This document shows positions 1-6,318 of a DNA stretch of 8,273 nt, piece by piece. A program made the position numbers and the translations under genes. Each line of letters opens with the position of its first letter. The first letter of the stretch is position 1. Source of the stretch: a candidate division CSSED10-310 bacterium (GTDB lineage: Bacteria; CSSED10-310; JAFGDC01); contig JAFGDC010000473.1 of NCBI GenBank assembly GCA_016932295.1, positions 1 through 8,273 of the forward strand, in the 5' to 3' direction. The notes beneath the pieces were generated by a model, which was given only the letters and a program-made list of their open reading frames with translations, was not told the DNA's origin and made no database searches.

Positions 1-5
1 GCGCG

Positions 6-41
6 GCTGGCGCCACGCGCTCCCTTCGCTGGCGCCACGCG
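6..41. repeat. Direct repeat pair, 14 bp, period 22
   Basis: The 14-mer GCTGGCGCCACGCG occurs at 6-19 and again exactly at 28-41, separated by 8 bases. Each copy contains the 8-bp palindrome TGGCGCCA. The second copy abuts the next repeat pair (40-70). The pair may be the end of a longer tandem array that continues left of the window. Confidence 0.8.
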
Positions 42-70
42 GGGTCGTACCTCCTCTCCGGGGTCGTACC
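40..70. repeat. Direct repeat pair, 12 bp, period 19
   Basis: CGGGGTCGTACC occurs at 40-51 and at 59-70. A third, inverted and slightly diverged copy of the same word (GGGGTTGTACC on the minus strand) lies at 501-511. The word is thus a recurring unit of this region and not a chance duplication. Confidence 0.8.
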
Positions 71-77
71 CGGAATC
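58..77 (-). repeat. Left arm of a 20-bp inverted repeat
   Basis: Read on the minus strand, this segment starts GATTCCGGGTAC and ends GACCCCGG. It matches the plus-strand sequence at 494-513 at 19 of 20 positions (a single G/A difference). Beyond the match both arms continue with a GGAGGT-containing stretch, shifted by one base, so the true homology may be longer but diverged. Within the arm, CCGGG (58-62) and CCCGG (69-73) can pair as a small hairpin. Confidence 0.75.
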
Positions 78-294
78 TTGTAATCTTTGTCGTGGTTCGT
101 TGGCGTTCAATCTTCCACGGCAGCCAGGCGAGGCGCTCTTTCCACTGAAGGCACACGAAGGCGCTTTTCGTCAGACAACCTCTCCTCACTACTGATCCAC
201 CTCAGGCGTATATCGAAACCAAAGTCACACCCGCATCCACCGCCTATGTTTGGGATGGATGTCAGGCAGGTATGGTGGACGCATTTCAAGGGTG

Positions 295-399
295 CTTGGC
301 TCCGTCCGCGGAGCACTTGGCTCCGTCCGCGGAGCACTTGGCTCCGTCCGCGGAGCACTTGGCTCCGTCCGCGGAGCACTTGGCTCCGTCCGCGGAGCA
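295..399. repeat. Tandem array: five identical 21-bp hairpin repeats
   Basis: Five perfect copies of a 21-bp unit occupy 295-315, 316-336, 337-357, 358-378 and 379-399 with no spacers. Each unit contains GCTCCGTCCGCGGAGC, a perfect 6-bp stem (GCTCCG/CGGAGC) with a TCCG loop, and successive hairpins are separated by ACTTG. The array could therefore form five evenly spaced stem-loops on either strand. Identity of all copies points to recent expansion or active homogenisation. It is not a CRISPR array, because no unique spacers separate the units. As the unit is seven codons long, it can be read as a heptapeptide repeat in more than one frame, but no surrounding sequence supports a protein. Confidence 0.95.
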
Positions 400-493
400 G
401 GTTACCTGTCAAAATCGGCGAATCCACTTGCGTGAAGAAAGGTGTATCCGCCGTAATGCCATGGGGTTCAACGAATCTCAGCAAAAGGTAGTG

Positions 494-513
494 GATTCCG
501 GGTACAACCCCGG
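494..513 (+). repeat. Right arm of a 20-bp inverted repeat
   Basis: This arm is the partner of 58-77 in opposite orientation, at 19 of 20 identity. The two arms enclose about 416 bp that contain the tandem hairpin array and no recognisable gene. The layout resembles the terminal inverted repeats of a small non-autonomous element, but I see no clear flanking target-site duplication, and the arm is itself partly palindromic. Two independent insertions of a short dispersed repeat in opposite orientation would look the same. Confidence 0.75.
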
Positions 514-612
514 TGGGAGGTGCAGGGAAACGTGGCATAGGGAGTCACCTGCTATCTCAAACAGCAACAAGTATCGGCGGTGGATCGGGATCACGGCGGC
601 GCGGTTCCAAGT

Positions 613-626
613 CCGGACCGGTCCGG
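613..626. repeat. Perfect 14-bp palindrome
   Basis: CCGGACCGGTCCGG is its own reverse complement. It lies about 65 bp beyond the stop of the glycosyltransferase gene. It could be a protein binding site or part of a transcript 3' end; there is no T-run to make it an intrinsic terminator. High local GC makes chance occurrence plausible. Confidence 0.5.
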
Positions 627-644
627 CCGGCTCGATATCCACCC

Positions 645-658
645 GCGCCACGAGGCGC
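645..658 (-). other. Hairpin downstream of the glycosyltransferase gene
   Basis: On the minus strand GCGCC, a TCGT loop and GGCGC form a perfect 5-bp stem starting about 33 nt after the glycosyltransferase stop codon. No U-rich tract follows, so it is not a typical intrinsic terminator. It may still help define or protect the 3' end of the transcript. Confidence 0.3.
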
Positions 659-691
659 TCTCACCGACGGGCTGGTTGCGATGGAACGGAC

Positions 692-1438
692 TCAGCGCTG
701 CTTTCTGAACGCCACGTGCTGCGCGAGAACGCGCAGATTGTCCATGGAATCACGGTAAGGCCGGAGCTTCTTGCCACTGCTGAAGTTCCTGGGATGGTAT
801 CTGACGGGGGTCTGCGCCACCAGCCAACCCTGCTCCTGAGCGGACAGAAGCATGTCCAGGTCCCAGCCGAAACCGGGGGTTCCCCAGGGAAGCATCGGCG
901 TCAACTCGGCGCGCCAGCATCTGTGCATGCAAAAGGGATCCTTGTACGGCGCGCGGGTTCTGATCTTGATGATGGTCTCCAGTGCGAAAGTGCCGATATC
1001 CAGCGGCAAGCCTTCCACGACATCCGGCCATCGGACCGGCCGGCGCATTCCGAGGCGGTTGCGGGTGCGCGTCCCCAAACCGATGTCGGCGGCACGCGAG
1101 AAGACCGGTTCCGCAACCCGGTACACGTCGGCGGCATCGTACTCCAGGTCCGCATCGAATACCGCCACAACGGCCCCCGCGGCCTGCCCGGCCCCCTCCA
1201 TGACCGCACCCCCCTTGCCCCAGGCCGATTGCCTGATCAACCGGTGGAGCATGCCATGCGCCGCCAGCTCCTCGAGACATTCCCAACTGCCATCGGTGGA
1301 ACCGCCGTCAATGGCGAGCACCTCCACCACCATCCCCGTCGATGCCGCCGCGGATATCTGCCGCACCGCTTCACGGATGGTACGGATCTCATTCAGCACA
1401 GGGATCAATATGGAAATGTGAGGGCGCTCAGGTTGCAT
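692..1438 (-). CDS. Family 2 glycosyltransferase, DPM1/polyprenyl-phosphate sugar transferase-like
   Basis: A 248-residue GT-A fold enzyme expected to transfer a sugar from a nucleotide-sugar donor, possibly to a polyprenyl phosphate at the inner membrane face. Seen in the sequence: the N-terminal strand ISILIPVLNE (8-17), DGGSTDGS (44-51), GKGGAV (74-79), the metal-binding DxD region FDADLEYD (94-101), KDPFCMHR (166-173) in the acceptor-side position where relatives have DPxxxYK, WDLDML (192-197), and VRYHPRNFSSGKK (212-224), which resembles the conserved VxYxPRxxxEGKKI stretch of dolichol-phosphate-mannose synthase-like proteins. There are no transmembrane helices, so it is probably soluble or peripheral. 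The ATG is fixed by an in-frame stop four codons upstream; no good Shine-Dalgarno sequence is visible. It follows the Clp-like gene after 126 nt on the same strand. Family assignment is firm; donor and acceptor are unknown. Confidence 0.9.
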   Translation of the reverse strand: MQPERPHISILIPVLNEIRTIREAVRQISAAASTGMVVEVLAIDGGSTDGSWECLEELAAHGMLHRLIRQSAWGKGGAVMEGAGQAAGAVVAVFDADLEYDAADVYRVAEPVFSRAADIGLGTRTRNRLGMRRPVRWPDVVEGLPLDIGTFALETIIKIRTRAPYKDPFCMHRCWRAELTPMLPWGTPGFGWDLDMLLSAQEQGWLVAQTPVRYHPRNFSSGKKLRPYRDSMDNLRVLAQHVAFRKQR

Positions 1439-1564
1439 GCGGTCTCGCAGTCAGGGCCGGCGTATCGCGCGGTCGGTAATCCGATTGAAAACCTTGGTGA
1501 TGTAAGAGCATGCCTGAGGTGCGGCGCGGCGTCAAGCCGGGTAACGGATAACCGTGGACCGCCC

Positions 1565-3376
1565 TCAGCTCCCGGCATGCAATTTTATCACCTCGATGTT
1601 GTCACCATCCAGAAAGAACTGCAGCCCGGTGATCTCCGACCACTCTTCCGATAATCTCGTGCGGGCGATGCGTTGGCCGATGTGGCGATCGATGATCTTG
1701 TTCAACGCCCTGGCCCCCAGTCCGGTGCCCATGGCCTGCTCGGCCAGGAATCGCGCCACGTCATCCTGCACCATGAGCTGCTTCTGCAGCCGCTCGGCGA
1801 GATTGTTCACCTTCTGCCCGACGATCTCCATGAGGTTCTCTATGGTGAGTGGTGAAAAAATCGCCACCTCATCAATACGATTGAGGAACTCCCTGGGAAA
1901 GAACTCCTCTATTGCCTTGGTGACGTCACGCCTGGAAAGATTCACCCGGGACTGAGCGGCGATGTCGGGGGGCGCCATGACAATATGCCCTTTCTCATGG
2001 CTGAATCCAAGGTTGCTGGTCATGATCACGGTTACATAGGAAAAGGATGAATGGACATTCTGGTTGTCCGTGAGCGAACCATCATCGAACAGCGACATGA
2101 ACATGTGGAGGACTTCCGGATGGACCTTCTCGATTTCATCCAGCAGCAGCACCCCGTAGGGATGCTCCCTGGCGAACCTTGTCAACACCGACGGCTCGGG
2201 TGGTTCATCACTGAAATTCACGACCTTTTTGACTCCGAGGAGCACGTTGATGGAAAAGGGATCCTTGAACTGGCCCATGTTCAGCTTGAGAAAATGCTTG
2301 TCATTCCCGGTCAATACTTGGGCCAGGCTCTTGGCCAGTTCCGTCTTGCCCACCCCGCTTGGACCCGCGAACAGGAAGATGCCATCCGGCCGCTCCGGTC
2401 GAATATCGCTCTGCGCCTTGGCCACCAGAACACGGCTCACCACCTGGCGGATCGCGCTCTCCTGACCGATCACCCGGTGATTGAGGGTCTCCTCGAGCCC
2501 AAGGTAGCGCTGCCGTACCTCCTGCACATTCTCATCCGGAATCCCGGTGATTCTGGAGATAACCCGCTTCATCACGGGGAGCGTCAGCCTGGTGGCGTTC
2601 TCGCGCATTGCCAGATTGCAGGCTCCCTCCAGCAGATCCAGCGCCTTGACGGGTTGATGCCGGTTGAAAATATAGGATTCGGAGAGGTTCACGACGGCAG
2701 GCACCAGCGCCGGTTCGATATCTATCCCGTAATAATGGCTGAACCAATCAAGAGAGCCGGTCAGGATCTCCCTGGTCAATTCGGGCGTGGCCGGCTCCAG
2801 CAGAACGCACTGGAATCGCCGTGAAAAGGCGGAGTCCTGCTCGAAATACATGCGGAACTCCTTGCTGGTGGTGGCGCCGATGACCTTTATGCGCCCCCGG
2901 GCGATGGCCTCTTTCATGCGGTTGCGGGAGATGGGAAAGTAGAATAACTGGTGGATCTCGTCGAAGAACAGGATGATAGGTTCCTGCTCCGCCTCCCTGA
3001 AGAGCCGCTTCAGAAGCGAATGATACCGCGGCCATGGATTGGGGGTGTAACCGACGCTGCCCCAGATCTCCTGGAACGACGTCTTGATGATCTTGTGGCC
3101 GCACAGCCATTCAGGCACCTCGTTCCGCACCAGGCGCCGGGCCAGTTCTTCCACCAGCGCGCTCTTACCCACACCGGTCTCGCCAATGATGAGGGGATTC
3201 GGAGCGAACCGTCGGCTCAGGATGTCGAAAACCTGCCTGATGTGATCCTGCCGGCCGATGTAAGGCGGATTGTCCGATTCTTGCGCCCACTGCGTGAGAT
3301 CTTCGCCGATCTCCAGGAAAATGGAGTCAGTGGGCAGCGGCGTCGCAGCGTTGGTCAGAGTCGATCGATGGGTCAT
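1565..3376 (-). CDS. Clp-type AAA+ ATPase, two AAA modules, no N-domain
   Basis: A 603-residue tandem AAA+ protein related to ClpA/ClpB/ClpC, which form ATP-driven hexamers that remodel or unfold proteins in the cytoplasm. Module 1: IGRQ (40-43), Walker A GETGVGKS (65-72), Walker B LFFDE (136-140), sensor 1 GATT (167-170), arginines FSRRF (184-188). Module 2: IGQE (303-306), Walker A GPSGVGKT (338-345), Walker B LLLDEIEKVHPEV (410-422), sensor 1 MTSN (452-455), arginine finger FLNRID (497-502), sensor 2 GLGARAL (552-558). It starts directly at the first module: the repeat N-domain is absent, the long coiled-coil middle domain of ClpB is absent, and no IGF/IGL-type ClpP-docking loop is evident, so partnership with ClpP is unlikely. 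The aromatic pore loops of both rings look replaced (near residues 99-118 and 380-396). The start is supported by a GGAGG six bases upstream. It is encoded 90 nt after the C25 gene. Its substrate is unknown. Confidence 0.92.
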   Translation of the reverse strand: MTHRSTLTNAATPLPTDSIFLEIGEDLTQWAQESDNPPYIGRQDHIRQVFDILSRRFAPNPLIIGETGVGKSALVEELARRLVRNEVPEWLCGHKIIKTSFQEIWGSVGYTPNPWPRYHSLLKRLFREAEQEPIILFFDEIHQLFYFPISRNRMKEAIARGRIKVIGATTSKEFRMYFEQDSAFSRRFQCVLLEPATPELTREILTGSLDWFSHYYGIDIEPALVPAVVNLSESYIFNRHQPVKALDLLEGACNLAMRENATRLTLPVMKRVISRITGIPDENVQEVRQRYLGLEETLNHRVIGQESAIRQVVSRVLVAKAQSDIRPERPDGIFLFAGPSGVGKTELAKSLAQVLTGNDKHFLKLNMGQFKDPFSINVLLGVKKVVNFSDEPPEPSVLTRFAREHPYGVLLLDEIEKVHPEVLHMFMSLFDDGSLTDNQNVHSSFSYVTVIMTSNLGFSHEKGHIVMAPPDIAAQSRVNLSRRDVTKAIEEFFPREFLNRIDEVAIFSPLTIENLMEIVGQKVNNLAERLQKQLMVQDDVARFLAEQAMGTGLGARALNKIIDRHIGQRIARTRLSEEWSEITGLQFFLDGDNIEVIKLHAGS

Positions 3377-3382
3377 GTCAAG

Positions 3383-3387
3383 CCTCC
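3383..3387 (-). promoter_or_regulatory. Shine-Dalgarno site of the Clp-like ATPase gene
   Basis: GGAGG on the minus strand, six bases before the ATG at 3376. It fixes the start of the ATPase gene and shows that this organism uses Shine-Dalgarno-led initiation. Confidence 0.8.
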
Positions 3388-3393
3388 GGATGC

Positions 3394-3416
3394 CGCCACC
3401 ATACAGACTGGCGGCG
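3394..3416 (-). other. Hairpin just upstream of the Clp-like gene's ribosome binding site
   Basis: On the minus strand CGCCGCCA, a 7-nt loop (GTCTGTA) and TGGTGGCG pair over eight positions, one of them a G-T wobble. The hairpin ends six bases before the GGAGG. It has no U-tract, so it is not an ordinary terminator for the preceding C25 gene. It might stabilise a processed mRNA or influence translation; this is weak inference in a GC-rich spacer. Confidence 0.35.
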
Positions 3417-3466
3417 CCACTGGCAACGGCTGCGCCGGCTCTCCCCGCATCTCCGGCGGCGTTGTC

Positions 3467-6202
3467 TTACTGCGCGAACAGCTCCCCCACCGGTTGACTC
3501 AGGCTGCCGGTGACCGGCCCCCACGTGCCGAAATCGGTATCCTCGCGCACCTCGTAATCGGCGGGACTGTTGGTGCTGCGCCCTTGGCCGGCGGCGACTT
3601 CCGCGTCATAGATCCGGTGGATCGAACCGGGACCGCCGATACCCATGTACGCGGTCCAGTCGATGGCATTCGGCTCATACTGCTCCCGGATGGGATCGTC
3701 GGGACCCATCCACCATCCCTCGGCGGTGATCTCCACCGGACAGACCGGCGGTGTGAGCCTTGAAAAATCGAGCAGGTCGTTGGCCGAACAGGTATTGGTG
3801 CCGTTGTGCCAGGCCAGTGAATCCAGGATGACCCCGCGCGGATCACGCAGGACCGCCTGGTCTTCCAGCGACGAGAAATCGACATTCTCCCTCGATTTAA
3901 CAAACAATCCGAAGGGGGTTTCCTCCACCTGTTCATACCCGCTGGGACCGAGGAACTCCACCACCGCCAGCTCGCCAGGCTGCAGCACCGCCGGCAGCGT
4001 GGTAAAGGGCGGATCGTACAAGTCCAGATCACTGATGATCCAATAGCTCAGGTCCACCGGGGCGGCACCGCGGTTGTACAATTCCACCCGGTCACCCTGG
4101 AGCCCGGTGGTCTGCCGGTCGGGTTTCACCTCGGTGATGATGACATCACCGGTGCGATCCGGCAGCAACTCCACCGAACCCTGTCCGTAGAAAAGATTGT
4201 AGCCGGTGACAATGCAGTCCATGGTAGTGCTGTAGCCCGTGACGGGCAGTGTAAATTCGGCGCCGCCGTCCTCATCGGCGAATACCACCTTGTGCATCTG
4301 ATCGGAGTGGATGTTGACCATGGCGCCGGGAATACCCTGCTGGTTGGTGTTGCGCACCAGGATCACGGGATCCTGGCCCTCCGGAGAGTAACACATGCGC
4401 ATGACCGGATTCTTGGGGGGATCGGTGCGGAATTCCAGGTCGGGACTGCCCAGCAAGGCATACTCCCGCACTTCCAGTTCCATCGTGTACCAGTCCGGAT
4501 TGCTGACGTGCTCCATCATGTAAAGTTTGCCGTACACATAGGCCACGGCGGTTTTGGTCAGGTCGTGGTACACCATGCCCCGGTAATAACCACGGTCGAG
4601 CCAGTTGTTGTAGGTCGTGTGGGTGTTGCCGGTGGGACCCAGGAAGCAGACCGCGCCGCGCCTGGCGGTAGGTGAGCCGAGCAACAGCCAGGTCATGCCG
4701 AAGCAGCGGTCGCCGGACGAGTAATGGCTGAACATGGCGACGCCGCAACCGATGCTCGTCACCACCGGGATCTTGTCGAAGTTGGAGAGCTGTTCCACGT
4801 CGGTGAAATCGAACGAGTAGGAATGCCCGGGATGCCAACCGTCGTACCAGCCTTCACCACGGTAGTTGAGGATACTGACTCCCTCGTTGATCCAGTTCAT
4901 CACCTGAGACAGTGAACTGCTTGTCCAGTTATACATTTCGTACACCGTCTCGTACCCCATGTAGTTGATCCAGCGGTCCCGTGTCTGCTCCTTGGTGCGC
5001 TGCTGGCTGTAGTACAGTCCCGAACTCGCCACCAGGCCCTTGTAATAGATGACATCGTCCGGTGGATTGGGGGTCTGTTCATACCAGAGGATCTTATCGA
5101 GAATGTCGGTGGCCTGCCCGGGATTCGAGGCCGGAATTCTTCCGTAATACACGTCCGGCAGGTAGTCGCTGCCCTCGTAGAATTGCCAGTATCCTTCATC
5201 AAGATACCCGCCGAAGCTCGTGGTGGGAGTATTGGGATACCCGCCGCCGATGATGATGTTGGTGGGGCAGGAAGCGCTGTTGTAGATGGTCTGCATGGCG
5301 GCATGCAGTTGAGAATAGGAAGGGTTGCCACCCAGGTCGCTGAAACGAAGAATATCCACAATATACCCCTGCTCCTCCTTCCAGCCGATGAATGCGGAGT
5401 AACGGGCTTCCATGTTGTCGGGCAGCACCAGCAGGTAATGTTCCGGTTCGCCGTCCCGATCCCGCCAGGCGGGATCCCAGTTGGCGATGACGGCCTTGTA
5501 AAGAGGCACCCAGGAACCGGTGATGGGACGGTGCAAGGTCTTTACATTGACATCGCTGGCACCCGTCACCCGCAGATGGATATCCACCTCTTCCAATAGT
5601 TCCGCGCGTTGCTCACCCGGCACATACCGCACCGGATAGAACTTGACGAGCACCACCCGCATGTCTCGTAGGATCTGCGGTTCACCCACGGTGACCTCGA
5701 GGCCGGGGTAGGCCGAGAAAGAGTTGTACCAAGTGGAATCAAAATGTTTCACCGCCACAATGTCGTCGATGTCTATACCCTGTGCGGGCAACACCGGGAT
5801 GTCCAATTGGACCTGATCGACTACGCGCGGTACTACCTCCGCCTCCACCGCCACGTCATCACCGATTCTCACGAAATGACCGATGAACGGCAGCAGCGGT
5901 TGACCCGGAACGTTCGTGTAACCCACATCACCCAGGCTGAATACGGTATAGGGAATACCCTCCACCTCGCGCGTCTGCCGGCGCAAACCGCGCAACCTGA
6001 TCCGCAGCACGATTTCATCGTCCAGGTCGTTGCGCAGCACCTGCAGCTCATACCCATCCGCGGGTTCCGTCACCCCCTTGAAGGTCTCCACGTCGGGAAT
6101 GCCGTCCGCATCGCAGTAGTCAATCTGGGCGGTCGCACCCAGTGGCGCCACCGCCAGCAGCACGATGAGCAGCACGGCCCACAATCCGCCGTTGTTTCTC
6201 AT
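3467..6202 (-). CDS. Exported C25 (gingipain-like) peptidase-family protein with lamin-tail domain
   Basis: A 911-residue secreted protein. Residues 1-25 are a clear Sec signal peptide: polar start MRNNGG, a long hydrophobic core, and cleavage likely after GATA. About 30-220 resemble a C25 propeptide (GxPLLPF near 100-106). The C25 catalytic region spans about 255-595, with HYLLVLPDN, NIIIGG, SDYLPDVYYGRIPAS (345-359) and the nucleophile region VTSIGCGVAMF (481-491, Cys486). Where gingipains have the catalytic His in a GHG motif, this protein reads NYRGEG (446-451, Glu450); His457 and His460 lie close by. After a beta-rich linker domain, about 684-800 is a lamin-tail domain (DVIITEVKPD, then DRVELYNRG and PVDLSYWIISD). 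I see no C-terminal anchor or type IX sorting domain. This start is preferred over ATGs at 6208 and 6322 because AGGAG lies seven bases upstream and the signal peptide begins here. Activity is uncertain. Confidence 0.88.
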   Translation of the reverse strand: MRNNGGLWAVLLIVLLAVAPLGATAQIDYCDADGIPDVETFKGVTEPADGYELQVLRNDLDDEIVLRIRLRGLRRQTREVEGIPYTVFSLGDVGYTNVPGQPLLPFIGHFVRIGDDVAVEAEVVPRVVDQVQLDIPVLPAQGIDIDDIVAVKHFDSTWYNSFSAYPGLEVTVGEPQILRDMRVVLVKFYPVRYVPGEQRAELLEEVDIHLRVTGASDVNVKTLHRPITGSWVPLYKAVIANWDPAWRDRDGEPEHYLLVLPDNMEARYSAFIGWKEEQGYIVDILRFSDLGGNPSYSQLHAAMQTIYNSASCPTNIIIGGGYPNTPTTSFGGYLDEGYWQFYEGSDYLPDVYYGRIPASNPGQATDILDKILWYEQTPNPPDDVIYYKGLVASSGLYYSQQRTKEQTRDRWINYMGYETVYEMYNWTSSSLSQVMNWINEGVSILNYRGEGWYDGWHPGHSYSFDFTDVEQLSNFDKIPVVTSIGCGVAMFSHYSSGDRCFGMTWLLLGSPTARRGAVCFLGPTGNTHTTYNNWLDRGYYRGMVYHDLTKTAVAYVYGKLYMMEHVSNPDWYTMELEVREYALLGSPDLEFRTDPPKNPVMRMCYSPEGQDPVILVRNTNQQGIPGAMVNIHSDQMHKVVFADEDGGAEFTLPVTGYSTTMDCIVTGYNLFYGQGSVELLPDRTGDVIITEVKPDRQTTGLQGDRVELYNRGAAPVDLSYWIISDLDLYDPPFTTLPAVLQPGELAVVEFLGPSGYEQVEETPFGLFVKSRENVDFSSLEDQAVLRDPRGVILDSLAWHNGTNTCSANDLLDFSRLTPPVCPVEITAEGWWMGPDDPIREQYEPNAIDWTAYMGIGGPGSIHRIYDAEVAAGQGRSTNSPADYEVREDTDFGTWGPVTGSLSQPVGELFAQ

Positions 6203-6209
6203 GGTCATT

Positions 6210-6214
6210 CTCCT
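6210..6214 (-). promoter_or_regulatory. Shine-Dalgarno site deciding the start of the C25 gene
   Basis: AGGAG on the minus strand lies seven bases before the ATG at 6202 but only one base before the alternative in-frame ATG at 6208, so the 6202 start is favoured. Confidence 0.7.
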
Positions 6215-6277
6215 CTGTACAGGGACGGACCGAACCCCTCTTACCGATCCATCAACCGTCCTTGGTTCATCATCTCT

Positions 6278-6307
6278 ATTATATAATACCTGCCAGTTTC
6301 CTTTCAT
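6278..6307 (-). promoter_or_regulatory. Putative sigma70-like promoter of the C25 gene
   Basis: On the minus strand a perfect TATAAT (-10) at 6278-6283 is preceded, after an 18-bp spacer, by ATGAAA at 6302-6307, which matches four of six bases of TTGACA. The -10 lies within TATTATATAATA (6277-6288), a perfect 12-bp palindrome and a marked AT island in GC-rich surroundings. Initiation near 6271 would give a leader of about 70 nt before the C25 start. The opposite strand also carries TATAAT but has no comparable -35 and no gene to serve. Confidence 0.5.
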
Positions 6308-6318
6308 GTCCGCGCTCC

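Larger units (their letters stand above)
1..691. other. Gene-free, repeat-rich intergenic region
   Basis: I find no recognisable protein or RNA gene here. Open frames exist on both strands, but they run through a 21-bp tandem array whose length is a multiple of three and which carries no stop in several frames, so openness is not evidence of coding. Their translations are rich in Arg, Pro and Ser and match no family I know. The region holds two direct-repeat pairs near the left edge, an inverted repeat pair (58-77 and 494-513), a five-copy hairpin array (295-399), and two short palindromes (613-626, 645-658) just downstream of the glycosyltransferase gene. The concentration of repeats suggests an element or a hot spot for repeat expansion; that is inference. 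A gene extending in from the left of the window cannot be excluded, but nothing at the edge suggests one. Confidence 0.7.

Noticed and set aside
295..399. CRISPR array
   Set aside because: The repeats are directly adjacent with no variable spacers, and the unit is only 21 bp.
407..412. Perfect TTGACA on the minus strand as a promoter -35
   Set aside because: At the 16-18 bp spacing the -10 position falls in the GC-rich tandem array (ACGGAG), and no gene lies downstream.
465..515. tRNA T-arm-like sequence GGGGTTCAACGAATCTC
   Set aside because: The loop length is wrong, and no acceptor stem, D-arm or anticodon arm can be placed around it.
107..538. A 143-codon open frame on the minus strand with a heptapeptide repeat (LRGRSQV)
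   Set aside because: The repeat is the translation of a 21-bp DNA array that lacks stops in several frames. The flanking sequence is not protein-like, and I see no ribosome binding site or family match.
1439..1564. TTGACG on the minus strand as a promoter for the glycosyltransferase gene
   Set aside because: The best -10 candidates at acceptable spacing match only three of six consensus positions.
272..1654. A 460-codon open frame on the plus strand
   Set aside because: It overlaps the well-supported glycosyltransferase gene in antisense, starts inside the tandem repeat region, and its translation is rich in Arg, Pro and His with no recognisable domain. It is a shadow of GC-rich coding sequence.
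3417..3466. CGCCGG/CCGGCG stem after the C25 stop as a terminator
   Set aside because: It has a 14-nt loop and no following U-tract; such pairings are expected by chance in GC-rich spacers.
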